DNA of 64,000 bases from Hyphomonadaceae bacterium. Its GTDB lineage: Bacteria; Pseudomonadota; Alphaproteobacteria; Caulobacterales; Aquidulcibacteraceae. Where the stretch lies: contig JAEUMQ010000023.1 in NCBI GenBank assembly GCA_016791425.1, positions 62,001-126,000 of the forward strand. Reading direction: 5' to 3'. The translations under genes were made by a program, and so were the position numbers. This document shows, in pieces, positions 1-7,299 of the stretch (position 1 is the first letter of the stretch; each line of letters starts with the position of its first letter). The notes under the pieces are model-generated. The model saw only the letters and a list, made by a program, of their open reading frames with translations, had not been told where the DNA came from and ran no database searches.

Positions 1-15
1 CGGCGCACGGGTCAT
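1..15 (-). CDS. 5' end of a gene leaving the left edge
   Basis: An ATG at 15-13 overlaps the stop codon of the small upstream frame in the ATGA arrangement common to coupled genes, and five codons (M-T-R-A-P) can be read before the window ends. Nothing can be said about the product. It would be the fourth gene of the DoxX-containing minus-strand operon. Confidence 0.3.
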
Positions 16-122
16 GTTTTGCGCCGCACGCGATCGACGATGATCACGATGGCAACGACGACCGTCGCCACGCTCAGCGGGACGACATCGTACCAGAAGC
101 TCATGAAGGCAGGGATCTGCAT
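12..122 (-). CDS. 36-residue single-pass membrane microprotein
   Basis: This frame starts 16 nt after the stop of the DoxX-like gene and ends in an ATGA overlap with the next start, so its position is that of a translationally coupled operon member. The product has one hydrophobic segment (about residues 13-29, rich in Val and Ile) followed by a basic tail (RVRRK), as expected for a small inner-membrane protein with a cytoplasmic C-terminus. The ribosome binding site is weak (GAGA). No family is recognised. It could be an accessory subunit of the DoxX-like proteins, or a chance frame. Confidence 0.45.
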   Translation of the reverse strand: MQIPAFMSFWYDVVPLSVATVVVAIVIIVDRVRRKT

Positions 123-138
123 GTCTCGGCGTTCTCGC

Positions 139-597
139 TTACGGCAGTTTCGTATCAGACCACTTCGCCTTCCAGATCGGCCTGGGCGGCGAGAGGGGGT
201 TCAGCAACGGCATGTAATAGCGCCCGTAGAAGGCCAGGAGTATCCCGTTGAGAACGATCTCCTGAGGGCCGCTGAAGAGCTGGCGCGGCTGGGCGACGAT
301 GAAGAAGTTCAGGATGAAGATCACGACCGAGATCGGGAACTCGATCACGAGCACGAGCGGAACGAAGAGCCCGCAGAAGAGCATGATCCCGGTGATGAGC
401 TCGATGAGCTTGACGAGCTGGTAGATGCCCATCTCGGCGATGATCCGCACGAACGGCCCGCCCACCGGGTGGGTGACGCCGCTCAGCACCTCAAAGCCGA
501 GAAAATGCCGCATGCCGGAATAGATGAGGTGCGCCCCGAACAGGAGGCGAAACCACAAGATGACGTACTTCATCGGTCCGGTGACTTCCGATTGCAT
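139..597 (-). CDS. DoxX-like integral membrane protein (second copy)
   Basis: The 152-residue product has about four hydrophobic helices and the short, helix-dense layout of the DoxX-like family of small membrane proteins, whose members are linked to redox or quinone-related roles but are mostly uncharacterised. The core (LVKLIELITGIMLF, then the PISVVIF and QEIVLNGILL segments) closely matches the preceding gene, so the two are tandem paralogues. The start at 597 follows GGGGAG. It lies 12 nt behind the first copy and diverges from the flavocytochrome operon; a role in electron disposal or membrane redox for that system is an inference. Confidence 0.8.
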   Translation of the reverse strand: MQSEVTGPMKYVILWFRLLFGAHLIYSGMRHFLGFEVLSGVTHPVGGPFVRIIAEMGIYQLVKLIELITGIMLFCGLFVPLVLVIEFPISVVIFILNFFIVAQPRQLFSGPQEIVLNGILLAFYGRYYMPLLNPLSPPRPIWKAKWSDTKLP

Positions 598-609
598 CGC
601 GCCGCTCCC

Positions 610-1152
610 CTATTCCGCGCCGAACTTGCGCCAGATGGGCCGCCATTCGAGCTTCAGCCGGAAGATCGGCCGGAAGTACCCAAAATAGGCCAGCAGCAGC
701 ACGACATTGATGATCAGCTCCTTGGAGCCGGTCCAGATCGAGCGCTGGTCGGGATCGACGATAACGCTCAAATAAAAGATCACGACGCTGACCGGCATCT
801 CGAAGATCGCGGCGAGCGGCACGAAGATGTTGAGGATGAGGCACAAGCCGACCACGGTCTCGATCACCTTGACCACCGCAAACAGGCCCAGCGCGTCGAG
901 CGCGGCCTGGAACGGGCCCGTCAGCTCGTGCGTCAGGACCATTTGCCGCTCGGGATTGAGGAAGTAGTTGGCGCCGGAGAAGAGCGCGTGGATGCCGAAG
1001 AAGTATTGCAGCCAGATCACGAAATAGCCGAGCGCACCGCGGCGCGCGACGGCCTCCGCGCCCTTGCGCTTGTCAATCTGCCAAAAGACTGCGACCGCCC
1101 CGAGCCCAAACAGGGCCCAGCCCACGTCGCGCACCGTGATCACGCTGCGCAT
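610..1152 (-). CDS. DoxX-like integral membrane protein (first copy)
   Basis: The 180-residue product has an N-terminal hydrophobic helix, a short basic stretch (DKRKG) and then four helices typical of DoxX-like proteins, including the VVKVIETVVGLCLIL and PVSVVIFYL segments shared with its downstream paralogue. The frame is open up to an ATG at 1278, but the extra 42 residues are polar and unlike the family, so the ATG at 1152 is preferred; a GGGAGG abuts the 1278 start too closely to serve it. It is the first gene of a minus-strand operon divergent from the cresol-hydroxylase-like flavoprotein. The substrate is unknown. Confidence 0.78.
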   Translation of the reverse strand: MRSVITVRDVGWALFGLGAVAVFWQIDKRKGAEAVARRGALGYFVIWLQYFFGIHALFSGANYFLNPERQMVLTHELTGPFQAALDALGLFAVVKVIETVVGLCLILNIFVPLAAIFEMPVSVVIFYLSVIVDPDQRSIWTGSKELIINVVLLLAYFGYFRPIFRLKLEWRPIWRKFGAE

Positions 1153-1326
1153 GTCGAGCCCGAAGAATTGATTGAGTGATTCTTCCACCCGGCTCGCCCC
1201 CCTCAGCGCCGCTTGACGCAGCGCTTTTTCGACATTGAAGGGAGCTGCCCCGTGGACGCACGCGCCACGGGCGATCATCCTCCCTCGTGCGGCCGCATCT
1301 TCGCCGGCTTCGCGGCGCTTTTCAGC

Positions 1327-1358
1327 GCTTTGACAAGGATGCCGCCGATATGTTGATA
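1327..1358 (+). promoter_or_regulatory. Promoter of the flavocytochrome operon with shared 14-mer
   Basis: TTGACA (1330-1335), a 17-nt spacer and TTGATA (1353-1358) form a plausible promoter that would start transcription near 1365. The -35 lies inside GCTTTGACAAGGAT (1327-1340), which recurs as GCTTTGTCAAGGAT upstream of the sulfatase pair. TTGACA is also mirrored by TGTCAA at 1359-1364. A transcription start here excludes the ATG at 1358 as the flavoprotein start. Confidence 0.45.
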
Positions 1359-1423
1359 TGTCAAGTAATTCCGGGTGGACGGCGCCGGAGAGCGCGCGGC
1401 GGCGGGATCGGGAGGGTCAGGAC

Positions 1424-2983
1424 TTGAGCCAGCGCCAAACTCCGCCGGGCGTTTCCGCCGCCGCGCTCGAGCGCGCATTCGCGGCCTTTACGCGCGTGGT
1501 GGGGGAGCAATGGGCGCTGCGGTCTGAAGAGGATCGGCGCACCTACGAGGACCTCTACGCCTTCGATGCGGTCGATCAGCATATTCCCTCTGGCGCCGTG
1601 GCGCCGGGCGATGTCGAGCAGGTGCGCGCACTGGTCCGGCTCGCGAACGAGCACCGCATTCCGCTCTGGCCGATCTCACGGGGCAAGAATCTCGGCTATG
1701 GCGGCGCGGCGCCTCGGATGGCTGGGACGGTCGTCCTGGATCTGGGACGCATGAACCGCATTCTCGATGTGAACGAGAAGTTCGGCTATTGCATCGTGGA
1801 GCCCGGCGTCGGTTTCTACGATCTCTTCGATCACCTGCAGCGCGAGCGCATCCAGCTCTGGATGTCGGCGCCGGGACAGACCTGGGGCAGCGTGGTCGGC
1901 AACGCGCTCGATCGCGGCAACGGCGCGCCGCTCGGGGAGCATGCGGAACGCATCTGCGGCCTGGAGGTGGTGCTGCCCGATGGCGACCTGGTGCGCACGG
2001 GCATGGGCGCGATGAGCAACAGCGACACCTGGGCCGCGTTCAAGCACGGCTATGGGCCGTCCTGGGATTTCGCGTTCACGCAGTCCAATTTCGGCGTAGT
2101 CACGAAAATGGGGCTCTGGCTCATGCCGGCGCCGGAAGCGTCCTTGAGCCTGCGGATGAAGCTGCCGCGGGCGGAGGACGCCGGCTGGGCGATCGACGCG
2201 CTGCGGCCTTTGCGTCTGCAAGGCGTGATCAGCCAACCGGCCGGGATCGGCAATTATCTGCGCGACGCGGCGGTGCGATCGCAGCGGCAGCAATGGCACC
2301 AGGGCGAAGGCGCGATGCCCGACGCCGAGGTCCAGCGCATGATTGATACGCTCGGGATCGGCTGGTGGTCGGTGCGGATGCGTTTCTTCGGCCCCGAGCA
2401 GGTGAACGCGGCCAAGGCGCGCGTGGTGCGCGACGCGTTCGCCAAGCGCACGCGCATCGAGTTCGAGGAGCAAGTCTGGCGCAGCGGCGAGCCGCTGGCC
2501 GCTTCCGGCGCGGCGATACCCAGCGTGTCGGGTCTGCGGCTGGCCAACTGGATGGGCGGCCAGGGCGCGCACAGCACGTTCTCCCCGGTCCTGCCGGCAG
2601 ACGGCGCGCTCGCCACGGCGCATCTCGCCCGCGTGCGCGCGCGTTTCTCCGAGCACGGCTTTGACTATTATGGCGGCTTCACGCTCGGCGAGCGCGCGCT
2701 CATCTTCACAAGCGGCATCATCTTCAACCGTGACGATGCGGCCATGAAGGCGCGGGCGCGCGCGCTCTTCGCCGCGCTGATCGAAGATGCGGCGGCAGCG
2801 GGCTATGGCGAGTATCGTACGCATCTCAGTTTCATGGATCGGGTGGCGCAGAGCTTCGACTTCAACGAGGGGGCGCTGCGGCGGCTCAACGAGAAGGTGA
2901 AAAACGCGCTCGACCCCAGAGGAATCATCGCGCCCGGCAAGCAGGGAATCTGGCCGCGCGCTTATCCGGAGACCAGGCGATGA
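1424..2983 (+). CDS. FAD-linked oxidase, 4-cresol methylhydroxylase / vanillyl-alcohol oxidase type flavoprotein subunit
   Basis: The 519-residue product matches the length of PchF (about 520). It has the PCMH-type FAD-binding domain near the N-terminus (WPISRGKNLGYGG, then VGFYDLFDHLQ, SVVGNALDRG and QSNFGVVTKMG) and the C-terminal cap typical of this family (HGFDYYGGFTLG, GEYRTHLSFMD, ending DPRGIIAPGKQGIWP). Such enzymes oxidise para-alkyl or allyl phenols through a quinone methide and pass electrons to a dedicated cytochrome c, whose gene follows with a 4-nt overlap. A TTG start at 1424 preceded by GGGAGG is chosen over the ATG at 1358, which would precede the predicted transcript start. 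The substrate (cresol, eugenol or alkylguaiacol type) cannot be told from sequence. Confidence 0.85.
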   Translation: MSQRQTPPGVSAAALERAFAAFTRVVGEQWALRSEEDRRTYEDLYAFDAVDQHIPSGAVAPGDVEQVRALVRLANEHRIPLWPISRGKNLGYGGAAPRMAGTVVLDLGRMNRILDVNEKFGYCIVEPGVGFYDLFDHLQRERIQLWMSAPGQTWGSVVGNALDRGNGAPLGEHAERICGLEVVLPDGDLVRTGMGAMSNSDTWAAFKHGYGPSWDFAFTQSNFGVVTKMGLWLMPAPEASLSLRMKLPRAEDAGWAIDALRPLRLQGVISQPAGIGNYLRDAAVRSQRQQWHQGEGAMPDAEVQRMIDTLGIGWWSVRMRFFGPEQVNAAKARVVRDAFAKRTRIEFEEQVWRSGEPLAASGAAIPSVSGLRLANWMGGQGAHSTFSPVLPADGALATAHLARVRARFSEHGFDYYGGFTLGERALIFTSGIIFNRDDAAMKARARALFAALIEDAAAAGYGEYRTHLSFMDRVAQSFDFNEGALRRLNEKVKNALDPRGIIAPGKQGIWPRAYPETRR

Positions 2984-3330
2984 GCCAACGACGCTTGATC
3001 ATGATCGCCGCGGCGGCCGCTGCGACGCTCGCCTTCTCGCAGATCGCGTGCGCCGAAGAGGCGGCGGCCCCCGCTGCGGCGGACAGCGCGGCCCTCTACG
3101 AGCGGCAATGCGGCATCTGCCACGATGCGGGGGGCTTCGGCACGGTCATGCTGGAGCGCCGGGTCGGCGCCGAGCGGTCGGTGCTGGCGCAGCGCAACGA
3201 CCTGCCGCCTGCCTATGTCCGACATGTGGTGCGGAACGGGCTTCGGGACATGCCGCCGCTCACGCGCGTCGAGCTGCCGGACGCAGATCTTGAAGCGATC
3301 GCGCAGTATCTGCAGCGCGCGCGCCAGTGA
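2980..3330 (+). CDS. Exported class I c-type cytochrome, partner of the flavoprotein
   Basis: The 116-residue product starts with a signal peptide (basic MSQRR, an Ala-rich core, cleavage near residue 25), carries one haem site CGICH (C44 to H48), and has a likely axial Met at 91 (RDMPPLTR). The ATG overlaps the stop of the flavoprotein gene by 4 nt. Size and order match the cytochrome subunit of 4-cresol methylhydroxylase or eugenol hydroxylase, which accepts electrons from the FAD subunit and passes them to the periplasmic respiratory chain. Confidence 0.85.
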   Translation: MSQRRLIMIAAAAAATLAFSQIACAEEAAAPAAADSAALYERQCGICHDAGGFGTVMLERRVGAERSVLAQRNDLPPAYVRHVVRNGLRDMPPLTRVELPDADLEAIAQYLQRARQ

Positions 3331-3692
3331 ACCGCCGCCTCTTTCTCGCGAGCGCGACGGCGCTCCTCCCGGCGGGCGCGTTAGCGGCGACCGCGCCGTC
3401 GGCCATCGTGCTTTATGACCGCCGGCACGTCGCGGCGCGGCGGTTCGCGGCCGAGCGCATCCGTCAAGGCGTCGGGGCATGCGACGTGCAGCCCGACGCA
3501 CTCGCAGTGTGGCGCGCACTCGCGCCGACACTCCGGCAGCGGCCAATGCGGCTGGAAGGAATGACAACGCATTCGGACTTCATCGTGCTGCAGGATTGCG
3601 CGCGCGCGGCGGGGCTGAAGCTCGTGCAGTCGCAGATGCACGACGGCCGCGGCGCAGCGGAGCCGACGCTGTTTTCCTGGCGCTTCGCCTAG
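3327..3692 (+). CDS. Small exported protein of unknown function, third gene of the flavocytochrome operon
   Basis: A GTG at 3327 overlaps the cytochrome stop in a GTGA arrangement. The 121-residue product begins with an N-terminal signal (MNRRLFLASATALLPAGALAA) and continues as a small, mostly polar domain with two cysteines (GACDVQ and LQDCARAAG), a possible single disulfide. No family is recognised. Tight coupling to the flavoprotein and cytochrome suggests a role in assembly, substrate delivery or electron transfer of that complex. It converges on the sulfatase-like gene with an 11-nt gap. Confidence 0.7.
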   Translation: MNRRLFLASATALLPAGALAATAPSAIVLYDRRHVAARRFAAERIRQGVGACDVQPDALAVWRALAPTLRQRPMRLEGMTTHSDFIVLQDCARAAGLKLVQSQMHDGRGAAEPTLFSWRFA

Positions 3693-3703
3693 AACCCGTC
3701 CGC

Positions 3704-5398
3704 TCAGGGATCGACGACGCCGACGCGCTCACGGTAGGCGGAAAAGTCCGCCCGCAGCGCAGCAAGGATGTCCGGGTGGGCCGCCGACACGTCCGTCGTT
3801 TCGCCGCGATCGCCCTCGATGTCGAAAAGATGCCAGACCCGCGGGAAGCGCGCCCGAACTTCGGACGAGCGAACCAGATCGCCTCGCGCCAGCGCGGCGA
3901 TCTCCTCCGCGCGGAGCGCGTCGCCAGGATCGGCGGTCGCCAGAAGCGACGCCTTCCACCGCCCGCGGCGAACAAAAGCTTCGCCGTTCATCTCGTCCGC
4001 AAACACGGCGTCCTCGGAATGGGCGCGCGTTGCACGACCCTCAAGCAACGGGAGGAGCGAGACGCCTTCGAGCGGCGCGGCGCCGTCGTTCTGCGGGCGC
4101 GGCAAACCCGCCAGCTCCAGCAGCGTTGGGGCGACGTCGGCGAACGTCGCCGGCGCGCGTATCGGTTCGTGCACGCCCGCGCCGCGCGGAAGCCGCACGA
4201 TCGTTGGCACAGAGATGCCGCCCTCCGTCATCCGCGTCTTCCACATCGACAGCGGCGCGTTCGACACTTCGGCCCAGCGTTCGGTGTAGGATATCCAGGA
4301 GTGGCGGCGGCCCATATTCGCCAGACTGTTATCGACGTTTTCAGGCAGGCGCCGCGTCGACCAGGCGCTGGCGGCGCCGTTGCCCGAGGCGAAGAGGATG
4401 AACGTGTTGTCGTAACGGCCGATGCGCTTGAGGTAGGCGATAAGGCGTCCGATGTTCCAGTCGAGGTTCGCCACCATGGCGGCATAGACCTCCATGCGGC
4501 GCGCCTCGATACGCCGCTCTTCCGGGGTCAGGCTCGCCCAGCTCTTGAAACCGTCGGATTCCGGCACGGGTTGTGCGGGCTTGAAGTCCGCCGCGATGAC
4601 GCCCGACGCGCGCTGGCGCGCGATGCGGGCAAGGCGGATGGCGTCGTAGCCGGCGTCGTACGCGCCCTTGAAGCGGTCGATGAAGTCGGGATGCGCCTGC
4701 AGCGGAAAGTGCGGCGCGGAATAAGGCAGGTAGGCGAAGAACGGCGCGAGATCGGATGCGTTGGCGTCGATGAAACCGATCATCCGATCGGTGTAGACGT
4801 CCGTCACATACCGGTCCGGCTGCGCGACCTGCGCGCCGTTTTGCCGGTACGTCATGGTCTCCAGCCGCAGGCGTTCAGCCTCGATTGGAAAATAATCCGC
4901 CGCCGCCTCGATCAGTGCGAAGGATTGCTCAAAGCCCCGCGCGCTCGGATCCGCCTCCGGCGCCGCCCCGAGCCCCCACACGCCGGCCATGTAGGTGCGG
5001 TAGCCGCTGCCGCGCAGCAGGGTCGCGATGGTCCGTGCACGGTCGTTCAACCGCCGCTCGTAGCCAGGCTTGCCGACTTGCCTGCCCGCTGGCGGCCCCA
5101 TCGAGCCGTAGCCGATAATATGGTGGTCCGCGCCGGTCAGCAGCGTGCCGCGCGAGATCGGCAGCGGGCTCGCGTACATCGCCGTCAGGACGCGCCCCTC
5201 GCCCGCGAGGGCGTCGAGGTGCGGCGTCGGGATTTCACCGCCCATCGTCCCGAGGTCGGAATAGCCGAGATCGTCGGCCATGATGACGAGGATGTTCGGG
5301 CGCGTTCCAGCGGCGAGCGCAGGCAAGCGCGACGGCGCCGCGCACGCCGCGAGCAGGCTGGCGGCGCTCGCCTGAGCGAGAAACGCGCGCCGGCGCAT
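3704..5398 (-). CDS. Sulfatase-fold lipoprotein, second copy, active site degenerate
   Basis: The 564-residue product has a twin-Arg-like lipoprotein signal (MRRRAFLAQ to LLAAC) and the full length and order of the Pseudomonas arylsulfatase AtsA type: ADDLGYSDLG, TGADHHIIGYG, YSAPHFPLQAHP, SMWKTRMTEGGISVPTIVR. Key residues differ from AtsA: the formylglycine site reads SPLPISRGTLLTG with Leu where Cys51 belongs, GKWHLG is GVWGLG (Lys113 and His115 lost), and SDNG is SGNG (Asp317 lost). Arg55, His211, Asn318 and Lys375 equivalents remain. The start is 2 nt behind the stop of the first copy. It is probably a binding protein or a hydrolase with altered chemistry; it is unlikely to be a classical sulfatase. 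Confidence 0.85.
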   Translation of the reverse strand: MRRRAFLAQASAASLLAACAAPSRLPALAAGTRPNILVIMADDLGYSDLGTMGGEIPTPHLDALAGEGRVLTAMYASPLPISRGTLLTGADHHIIGYGSMGPPAGRQVGKPGYERRLNDRARTIATLLRGSGYRTYMAGVWGLGAAPEADPSARGFEQSFALIEAAADYFPIEAERLRLETMTYRQNGAQVAQPDRYVTDVYTDRMIGFIDANASDLAPFFAYLPYSAPHFPLQAHPDFIDRFKGAYDAGYDAIRLARIARQRASGVIAADFKPAQPVPESDGFKSWASLTPEERRIEARRMEVYAAMVANLDWNIGRLIAYLKRIGRYDNTFILFASGNGAASAWSTRRLPENVDNSLANMGRRHSWISYTERWAEVSNAPLSMWKTRMTEGGISVPTIVRLPRGAGVHEPIRAPATFADVAPTLLELAGLPRPQNDGAAPLEGVSLLPLLEGRATRAHSEDAVFADEMNGEAFVRRGRWKASLLATADPGDALRAEEIAALARGDLVRSSEVRARFPRVWHLFDIEGDRGETTDVSAAHPDILAALRADFSAYRERVGVVDP

Positions 5399-5400
5399 GC

Positions 5401-7131
5401 TCACGGGTCCACCACGCCGTGCGTGTTGCGGTACTCCTCGTAGAGTGTCCGCAGGCGGGCGAGCACGTCGGGATGCTCGGCGGCGACATCGCGCGTCTCG
5501 CCGCGATCCGTGCGCATGTTGTAGAGGCGCCAGCGGGCCGGGAATTGCCGCTCGCGGATCTGTGCGGCGCGCGCGAAGTCGCCGGCGCGCAGCGCAGTGA
5601 GGTGCTCCAGATTGTCCGGCTCGCCCCGCTCGAACGGATTGGTGTGCGAGTCGCTCATCAGAACCGCCTTCCATTCGCCCTGGCGGACATAGGCTTCGCC
5701 GGAATTCTCGTCGGCAAACACTGCGTCGGCGGGATGGATCGAGGACGCCTGGCCGCGCAGGAAGGGCAGCATGGAGCGGCCGGTGATCGGCTGCACGGCG
5801 CGGCCCTTGTAGGTCCCGTTCGGCAGCTCGGCGCCTGCGATCTCCGCGAACGTCGGCAGCAGATCGCGGAGCGTGGAGATCGCATCGCTGGTGGGCGCGG
5901 CCGTGGTTTGGCCGGGCAGGCGTACGATGGTCGGCACCGAGATCCCGCCTTCCATCGGCTTGGCTTTCCAGGAGGCGAACGGCGCGTTGCTCGCTTCGGC
6001 CCAGCGCTCGGTGTAATAGATCCAGGAGCCTTTCCGACCCATGTTCTCGAAGCGATTGTCCTCCACTTCGCGTTCGGGATAGCCCTGCGCGGCGCCGTTA
6101 CCGGAGGTGAAGACGATCAAGGTGTTGTCGTACTGGCCGCTGGCCTTCAGGGCTGCAATCAAGCGGCCAATGTTCCAGTCGAAATTCTCGATCATCGCCG
6201 CGTAGATTTCCGCACGGCGGGATTCCCGCGCGCGCTGCGCAGGGGTCAATTGCGACCAGAGCGGCAGCCTCGTTGAGACCGGCGCAGGGATAGCTGGCGT
6301 CATGTCCTGCGGGATGATGCCGAGCTCACGTTGACGCGCGATGCGCCGTTGCCGCAGCGCATCGAACCCGCCGTCATAGACGCCGCGATAGCGATCGATG
6401 AACGCGTCTGTGACCTGCAAGGGGAAGTGCGGCGAAGTATAGGCTGCGTAGGCGAAGAAGGGACGCCCGTCGGAGGCCCGCTGCGTGATGTTCGAGATGA
6501 GCCAGTCGGTCCAGAAGTCCGTGATGTACTCCTCCGGCGCGGGGATGCGCTGGCCGTTCTCGCTGTAGATCGGCGCCTGGTGTGCGCCTTCAGGCAGCAC
6601 CGCGGGCGGCGCCCAATAGGTCCCGGCCGCCGGCAGGAGCGCATGCGAATACTCAAACCCGCGTGCGTGTGGATTTTGCGCCTCGGTCTCGCCGAGATGC
6701 CAGGTGCCGATCATGTACGTGTGATAGCCCGCGTCGCGCAGCAGCTCGGCCGCGGTAACCGTGGTTGGATTGAGCTCCTTCAGATAATACGGCGTGCGCG
6801 CCTGCGCGCCCCAGCCCGTATACATCGAGCCCATACCGGCGAGGTGGTGGTCGCTGCCGGTCATCACCTCCGCGCGCGACGACGGCATCGAGGTCGCGTA
6901 GAAGGACGTGAGCAGACGACCTTCGCGCGCGAGCGCGTCGATGTTCGGCGTCCTGATCTCGCTGCCGAACGGGCCGATGTCGGAATAACCGAGATCGTCC
7001 GCGAGGATGAGGAGAATGTTGGAACGGGGGGCCTCGGCGGTCTTTCCGCCCATGCTCGCGCAGCCGCCGAACATCATCATCGCCGCGACGAGCGCAAACG
7101 CCCGCGCGAGCGGACCTGCGGGCCTGCCCAT
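5401..7131 (-). CDS. Sulfatase-fold lipoprotein, first copy, active site degenerate
   Basis: The 576-residue product is a predicted lipoprotein (hydrophobic MGRPAGPLARAFALV stretch to FGGC) with an AtsA-like sulfatase fold: ADDLGYSDIGPFG, TGSDHHLAGMG, YTSPHFPLQVTD, SWKAKPMEGGISVPTIVR. The catalytic segment is TSMPSSRAEVMTG, so Met replaces the Cys or Ser converted to formylglycine; the Lys of GKWHLG is Thr, and the metal-binding Asp of SDNG is Gly. The ATG at 7131 follows GGGAGGAGCG at good spacing. The frame is open to 7203, but the added residues are polar and precede the signal. It forms a two-gene operon with its paralogue. Confidence 0.85.
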   Translation of the reverse strand: MGRPAGPLARAFALVAAMMMFGGCASMGGKTAEAPRSNILLILADDLGYSDIGPFGSEIRTPNIDALAREGRLLTSFYATSMPSSRAEVMTGSDHHLAGMGSMYTGWGAQARTPYYLKELNPTTVTAAELLRDAGYHTYMIGTWHLGETEAQNPHARGFEYSHALLPAAGTYWAPPAVLPEGAHQAPIYSENGQRIPAPEEYITDFWTDWLISNITQRASDGRPFFAYAAYTSPHFPLQVTDAFIDRYRGVYDGGFDALRQRRIARQRELGIIPQDMTPAIPAPVSTRLPLWSQLTPAQRARESRRAEIYAAMIENFDWNIGRLIAALKASGQYDNTLIVFTSGNGAAQGYPEREVEDNRFENMGRKGSWIYYTERWAEASNAPFASWKAKPMEGGISVPTIVRLPGQTTAAPTSDAISTLRDLLPTFAEIAGAELPNGTYKGRAVQPITGRSMLPFLRGQASSIHPADAVFADENSGEAYVRQGEWKAVLMSDSHTNPFERGEPDNLEHLTALRAGDFARAAQIRERQFPARWRLYNMRTDRGETRDVAAEHPDVLARLRTLYEEYRNTHGVVDP

Positions 7132-7187
7132 GAACGCTCCTCCCTCTCGGGGATGTCGCCTCCCCTGCTCCCAAAGGCTAGGACGTG

Positions 7188-7214
7188 ATCCTTGACAAAG
7201 CAACTAATTTTGCT
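7188..7214 (-). promoter_or_regulatory. Upstream element of the sulfatase pair: shared 14-mer plus inverted repeat
   Basis: On the minus strand GCTTTGTCAAGGAT (7201-7188) matches the 14-mer upstream of the flavocytochrome operon at 13 of 14 positions, and its TTGTCA could serve as the -35 of the sulfatase promoter. Next to it lies the inverted repeat AGCAA-N6-TTGCT (7199-7214). The block sits in the divergent region between the sulfatase pair and the amidohydrolase gene and may serve both. Confidence 0.4.
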
Positions 7215-7299
7215 GGGCGCGGTTCAAACCACACCTTGATGTGATAGTCTGCAGAGGCGACGCTGAGAGAGCGCGGAAGCGCCAACCCGGGGAGGACAC

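Noticed and set aside
1358..1423. ATG start for the flavoprotein gene
   Set aside because: It falls before the predicted transcript start, and the added residues are unlike the family. TTG at 1424 has GGGAGG at good spacing.
3479..5443. A 654-codon open frame on the plus strand
   Set aside because: It is antisense to the second sulfatase-like gene, its product is Arg/Ala-rich and of no family, and the minus-strand frame encodes a clear fold. Third-position GC bias explains the long opening.
3704..7131. Calling the two lipoproteins active arylsulfatases
   Set aside because: The formylglycine residue and a metal-binding Asp are missing in both, so only the fold can be named.
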